A stretch of DNA of 64,000 bases. Origin: Heterobilharzia americana (taxonomy: Eukaryota > Platyhelminthes > Trematoda > Strigeidida > Schistosomatidae). Below, one piece after another: positions 59,251 through 64,000 of this stretch. Location of the stretch: assembly GCA_944470555.2 (NCBI GenBank), contig OX104127.1, positions 52,318,934 to 52,382,933 on the forward strand, written 5' to 3'. Both the position numbers and the translations under genes were made by a program. Each line of letters starts with the position of its first letter. Positions within the stretch are counted from its first letter, which is position 1. The notes under the pieces were generated by a model. That model was given only the letters and a program-made list of their open reading frames with translations. It was not told where the DNA came from and did not search any database.

Positions 59251-61539
59251 TTCAAATCATCACTAACCTCAAAATATATTTCGTAATATTTGAAATAACT
59301 TTGATGTGAAGCTTAACAATTGAATAAAAACATGGTTATCACCGAAATACCTGAAAGAAAAAGAAACAGCAACTTGACCATTCTTACACTCCATGTTTCA
59401 CCTAGAAACGAATCATAATAATCATTGAAATATCATCCTGACTTGAAGGCGTGACTACTGTAAGACTATTTGAACAGGCTTTCAAATTTGAATAATTTTA
59501 ATAAATGTAACCGATAATAAAGAATAATATGCTTCTACTTTGTCATCTCATTACAGAGTGCAAACTTTGGTCAAGATATCACAATCCCAGAGATTTTTCA
59601 TCTGTAGAAGGAAATGTCAGTGAAATCTGTCAAAACGCCATATGAAACAGATGACTTTAATACAGAGATACAAAACAGCGATGACAGATAAAAATAAACT
59701 GTCAGTAGTTTTGACCTGTTGAAATTTGATTGAAATGTTTTTGTAACATATACCAGGGGAAAACTGTACCTTTTTTGCAAAGAAAAAACAGTTCAACGAA
59801 AGTTTAGAACTCAAAGAAACTTGTAATAAACTCCTATTTGAAAGTGTCTCTGAAAAACTATTTAATTTTTTTATTATGTGACTACCGGAGTTTGAGAAGA
59901 GATCCGAACGTTTTCGTAAACTTGAAAGAGTGTAACAGCTCTCTGATACATTGACTTATCAAAGGATTGAAAGTGTATTTAGTCAAGATCACTAAGTTTA
60001 TCGACAAATCTAATTTGCATCAAGTTATATGAATGTTAAGCGCAATCACTTTTCCTATCTGAAAGGAATGTCGACTCTTTGGTTTGATTTATATCTATCA
60101 AAGACTATAGTCATCATTTTTTTCGACCTTATGTAGAGCATTGATTATTTTAAAAATGATGAACTTTTGTTCATTCAAAATAAACGTTTGATAAAAATTT
60201 TTGAATTCCAATTATATGAAATTTCAACCTTTGAGAAAATTAAAATAATGGATAAAATTTCATTTTAATGAAAGAAGATTTTGAAAAGTAACACCCTGAA
60301 TTTAGCAAAAAACAGAAAATACGCTCCAAGGTTTAAGAAAATTCTGGATTATTCCAAAAAGAAACATTTTCATGAATAAAATGAACCCTGTAGGGATAAA
60401 TTAGTTAAACAGTAGTCAAGTAATTCATTTCCATTGGATAATCAAAATTAAAATATAGAATACCCAGCTGGAAAGCAACTTCTGCAATTCTGATTTTGTT
60501 AATTTCTTCATTTTAGTTGTGCATACATTCCATTACCTTGCTGGATAACTGACTCTTAACCAGATATAACCTACTAGAGAAGTTACTTACGTTTTGAGGG
60601 AATGGTTACATCACTTTGAATAATGCCTTACAGATACCACACTGAGTCATCAACAATTCTAAGGATTCGGGATTATTTAGCGAAACCAGAAAAAAAATCA
60701 GAAGAGCACGGATTGAACAGAAAATATTGTATCCTTTTCACATACTTCATAATATTAATTATACTATGGATATCACTCATCCTCTGATCGCCATGTTCCA
60801 CTACTTATCTTAGTCTTTGAAGGAATTTAGCAATAAAGTTTAATAAAATGTACAGAACTTCATCATAATTAAGCATGTATATTCACATCAAATACAACTG
60901 TTTCTTGATCAGATCCTATGAAAAATCTTGCTTTTGAAGGATTTTACTTTCAGCAACCTTTACAGTAATTTTCTCCAGTTACCGTTTACTTAGAAAAACC
61001 TGAAGTACAATGTTTCGCATCAAGCCACTTCCATGTGTATATATCAGCTCATTTGCTTGAGTGGGGGCACGTATATAAATCGTTCTACAAGACTTTTGTC
61101 TAAAAGGATTCAATAACATTATCTCATATGACTACAAAGAAACAACAGGAGGTCTATGTTAAGTGCAATAATGGAATACCTTGCCGAAGCCGGTTATTCA
61201 ATTCCACAAACCACTTCCTTCAAAATAATTTGCAAAGTGAAAAAGAACTTGCTAAGGTCAGTGCTCATTTATTTTCTTTGTACTGCTGTAGTTTTAAAAA
61301 CTGAAATAGAAAAGCCGACACTTTTAATATAATAATGACTTTTTCAACTCCATTTATGGTCTCATTCGTCAGTGTTTACAAATCCCGCCTCTCCGTTTCT
61401 AACTCTATCATTCCACTAATTCCTTAAATGTAATCAACTACTACTTTTTTCTATACGCACCTTAACAATTTCATTCATTAAACATTTTTAGTCTTCTCAA
61501 TTCGTCTTCGAAATCTGAACATTTTAGTATTAGTATAAT
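59251..61539. other. AT-rich DNA, no gene seen
   Basis: No motif recognised; two overlapping short minus-strand frames near 59600-59814 look incidental. Confidence 0.45.
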
Positions 61540-61670
61540 TGAGTCCTGGTGGGAACAATATCACTCATTGGGAGACAGATTCATCCAGCTAACCAGTCCT
61601 AAATAGGACGAAATGCTCATTGCGGATTCCACTGCTAGCCACTATCCATCATTACCAAACATAACCTAAT
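61540..61670 (+). mobile_element. Hammerhead SINE, SM-alpha-like, fragment
   Basis: Starts inside the tRNA-like head (gagtcctggtgggaac), then linker atcactcattgggag, a hammerhead relic (61583-61627) and gctagccactatcc. The relic reads CTAACCA for CTGANGA (positions 5 and 8 changed); GTCC-TAAATA-GGAC and GAAA are perfect. The A box and the tail are missing. Confidence 0.7.
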
Positions 61671-64000
61671 TTTAACGATATTTTGAGCGATCCTCATTAT
61701 TATAAACAATCCTGCAGTTCTAGTTAGATTATTAGATTATATTCCGCCAACAACGGAGTGTTGTGAGAAATCTCCCTGTTCTGAAAGTGATATTATTCAT
61801 AGATTCAACAGTATCAACATATAACAACACAACCTAGAGAAGAAGTCATTTGAAAGTATTTACTTGCCTCATCCAGATTTTCTATGACTTTAAATACAGT
61901 TTCAAACATTTTTGATCTGACTGATCAAAATATCATGATCAGGAATCAATATAATCTGAACCTAAAACAAGTGAACAATTAAATGAATTTCACCTAAATC
62001 GATTTATAACATAAATTGGAATGAATTTTTGGTTTCTATTAACAATTCGCCCTTTTAGTAGATTTTCATTTCCTTAGACAGCTTCTTCTTGCTGAAATTC
62101 AGCCATTAAGTGACTGTGTTGAGGAGGGTGTGGCATCGTGTGGTGCGGTTCACTCAGCTTTCTGGATCGGTTTCCTAACCACTTCTCATTATTCAAATAA
62201 ACACAGTAATAAGTACACGAAGAGTGTAGAAAGACAAATAGTATTCACATTCTCACTGGAAGGCACTTACATTTCAGTCGTTCCCAGCTGCTTGTTAGTA
62301 AGATAGTTCACTGTGTGGCAGATAAGTGATATCAAAGGAAGGCATTTATAAGAAGATGAATATTTATTCTTCTACTATGTTTAGTGGATGAACATAGAGC
62401 CAGAAGTATTCAACTCAGTTTACACACTGGAAAACAGATGGTCGCTAACTGTCTGTTGACATTGTAATATTTGTAATTCTTAGTGAATATCTCTCCCTCC
62501 CTTTTAACTGGCTAATGAATTTTGCTACAGTTAGGAACCTGAACTCATCTCAACGTTATCATAGGTTTAAACAGTTTTTGTTAGAAACTTTGCTTTGTTC
62601 ACTTCTCATAAGAAAATTCCTAATCATTCACAAAGTCTTTAATTTCATCAGTCGGATCTGTCTACCCACAGTGGCTTCTGATATTTTTTGACTATTGTGG
62701 CACATTTGTGCAACTCAACGACTTCATCTCAACTTGATGTTGTGCACAACTAATTTAATTCAATATTCTACTTGTCCGCATTTATTAGGTCGTGTACTGC
62801 TAACAAGACTACTTCACAGAAAATGACCTCTGATTGATGCTAATTTTGAGTAGATAAGGTTGCTGAACGTGTTGAGGGAGTAACATGTTTCCTGAAATTG
62901 AGGAAGTTGGAGACGTCCCTCAAAAATTCTTTTCTCCCAATTTGTCACTTCTCTTTAACGTTGTTTGTCGGTCCAGCTAAGCAGAACAATATCCTTTCAA
63001 TTGATGATTCAGTAACCTGTCCACAGACTGTTAAAGTCTATTTTAAGATGCTGTGAAAACAGTTTCAAAACTATCCATACAACAGAAAATACAAACTTGA
63101 CTGACTTGTATCATGAGCTGTTCAAATTAGGATAACATTAAAAGGAAATGTGTAAACATTGGCAATGGTTTTACATGCAGTCTAGAGAGGGCTAAACGTG
63201 AAACTCAAAAGTTCACTTCCATGTGTACATTGACTTCACTTTTACACCAACGACAATACAACACTACAATATATTCCAAACTTTTATAACTGATACCTTA
63301 ACGTTATTCAAATACAATAAGTCGCTTCGTACTCAGTGTATTATCCCCAAGAATATTAAACGGTCAGAAATCACAGATAACTTCAGTTGATATATAATTT
63401 TTCGGAAATAAATCGGTGCACGTTAATTTCATATTTTAGCAATAATAATTTTTTTCAAAGCCGATCGAATATAAATTAAATTGCACAGTTTGAAATTGCC
63501 AATGGAACTGAAATATTCACATAAATCATCTCATATTTTAACGGTGAATAACTGTCAGTCAATGGTTTTTTTATTTTTGAAATAAATGTTTATAGCACAT
63601 TTCATATCATGCAAGGCATAAGGTATCTCTGTGTTAAAGAATACGTCATTTATTACCAAATCCTTTTTTCAGCTCAACAGAAAATAATTAAATGCATACA
63701 CCCCCCGAAAAAGTTACTTTTTTATTCCAAATATCATTATTTTTGAGGTATAAATACTAAACCGTTTCAAGTAATAGTGTAAATTATATACATATATATA
63801 AATGCTTAAACAAGTATGCTGAAATCTTTCTTCGGTACTAAATAACTTAGGAGTGATCAGTACAAACCCTGTAAAAGTTAGACGGTTTTGTGCTTCAAAG
63901 CAAACTATACGGTTGGCTTTTTTTAAATTGACAAGCTCATTTCAAAACTTTGGAAGACTTTTGATGGAAAGTTCACGTTTGCCAAAGTACTCATCAGTGA
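61671..64000. other. AT-rich DNA, no gene seen
   Basis: No repeat family, ribozyme or coding signal recognised. Confidence 0.45.

Noticed and set aside
1..64000. CRISPR array, bacterial operon or prophage
   Set aside because: No regularly spaced repeats and no bacterial-type coding density; all evidence points to a flatworm nuclear genome.

Overview
The window looks like nuclear DNA of a blood fluke (Schistosoma or a close relative). It is AT-rich, and I see no bacterial-type genes, operons or complete protein-coding gene. The case for a schistosome is the repeat set: RTE-clade (SR2-like) LINE fragments, several Penelope-like element (PLE) families with GIY-YIG endonuclease domains, and short retroposons that join a tRNA-like pol III promoter to a hammerhead ribozyme, as in the schistosome SM-alpha family. 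The species cannot be settled from what I can see. The region reads as intergenic or large-intron sequence.

Layout. 0-12.5 kb: degenerate SINEs, an internally deleted RTE (8.84-9.60 kb) and old PLE remnants. 12.5-18.3 kb: a PLE remnant, two tRNA-type SINEs between two nearly identical 96-bp direct repeats, one plausible coding exon with a good splice donor (15.6-15.85 kb, minus strand) and a ribozyme-like repeat. 20.9-21.6 kb: an RTE 3' end. 25.9-32.6 kb: a dense cluster of PLE copies from four families, with one inserted in another. 32.75-33.34 kb: an RTE 5' end. 34.5-36.2 kb: a ribozyme SINE and another RTE 3' end. 39.6-41.2 kb: a head-to-head rearranged PLE between target-site duplications. 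43 to 62 kb: scattered ribozyme SINEs, several built as inverted pairs. The remaining stretches are unassigned AT-rich DNA with microsatellites.

Two themes link the parts. First, self-cleaving RNA: I count 17 hammerhead motifs in two SINE families, two more at PLE 3' ends and two relics in a third repeat. Most are visibly broken, often at the catalytic residue G8; about five keep every conserved core base. Second, copies of PLEs and SINEs repeatedly carry an inverted piece of themselves at one end. In three PLE insertions the whole inverted structure lies inside a target-site duplication, so the inversion arose during insertion and not by later rearrangement. All family assignments come from motifs recognised by eye; no database search was run.
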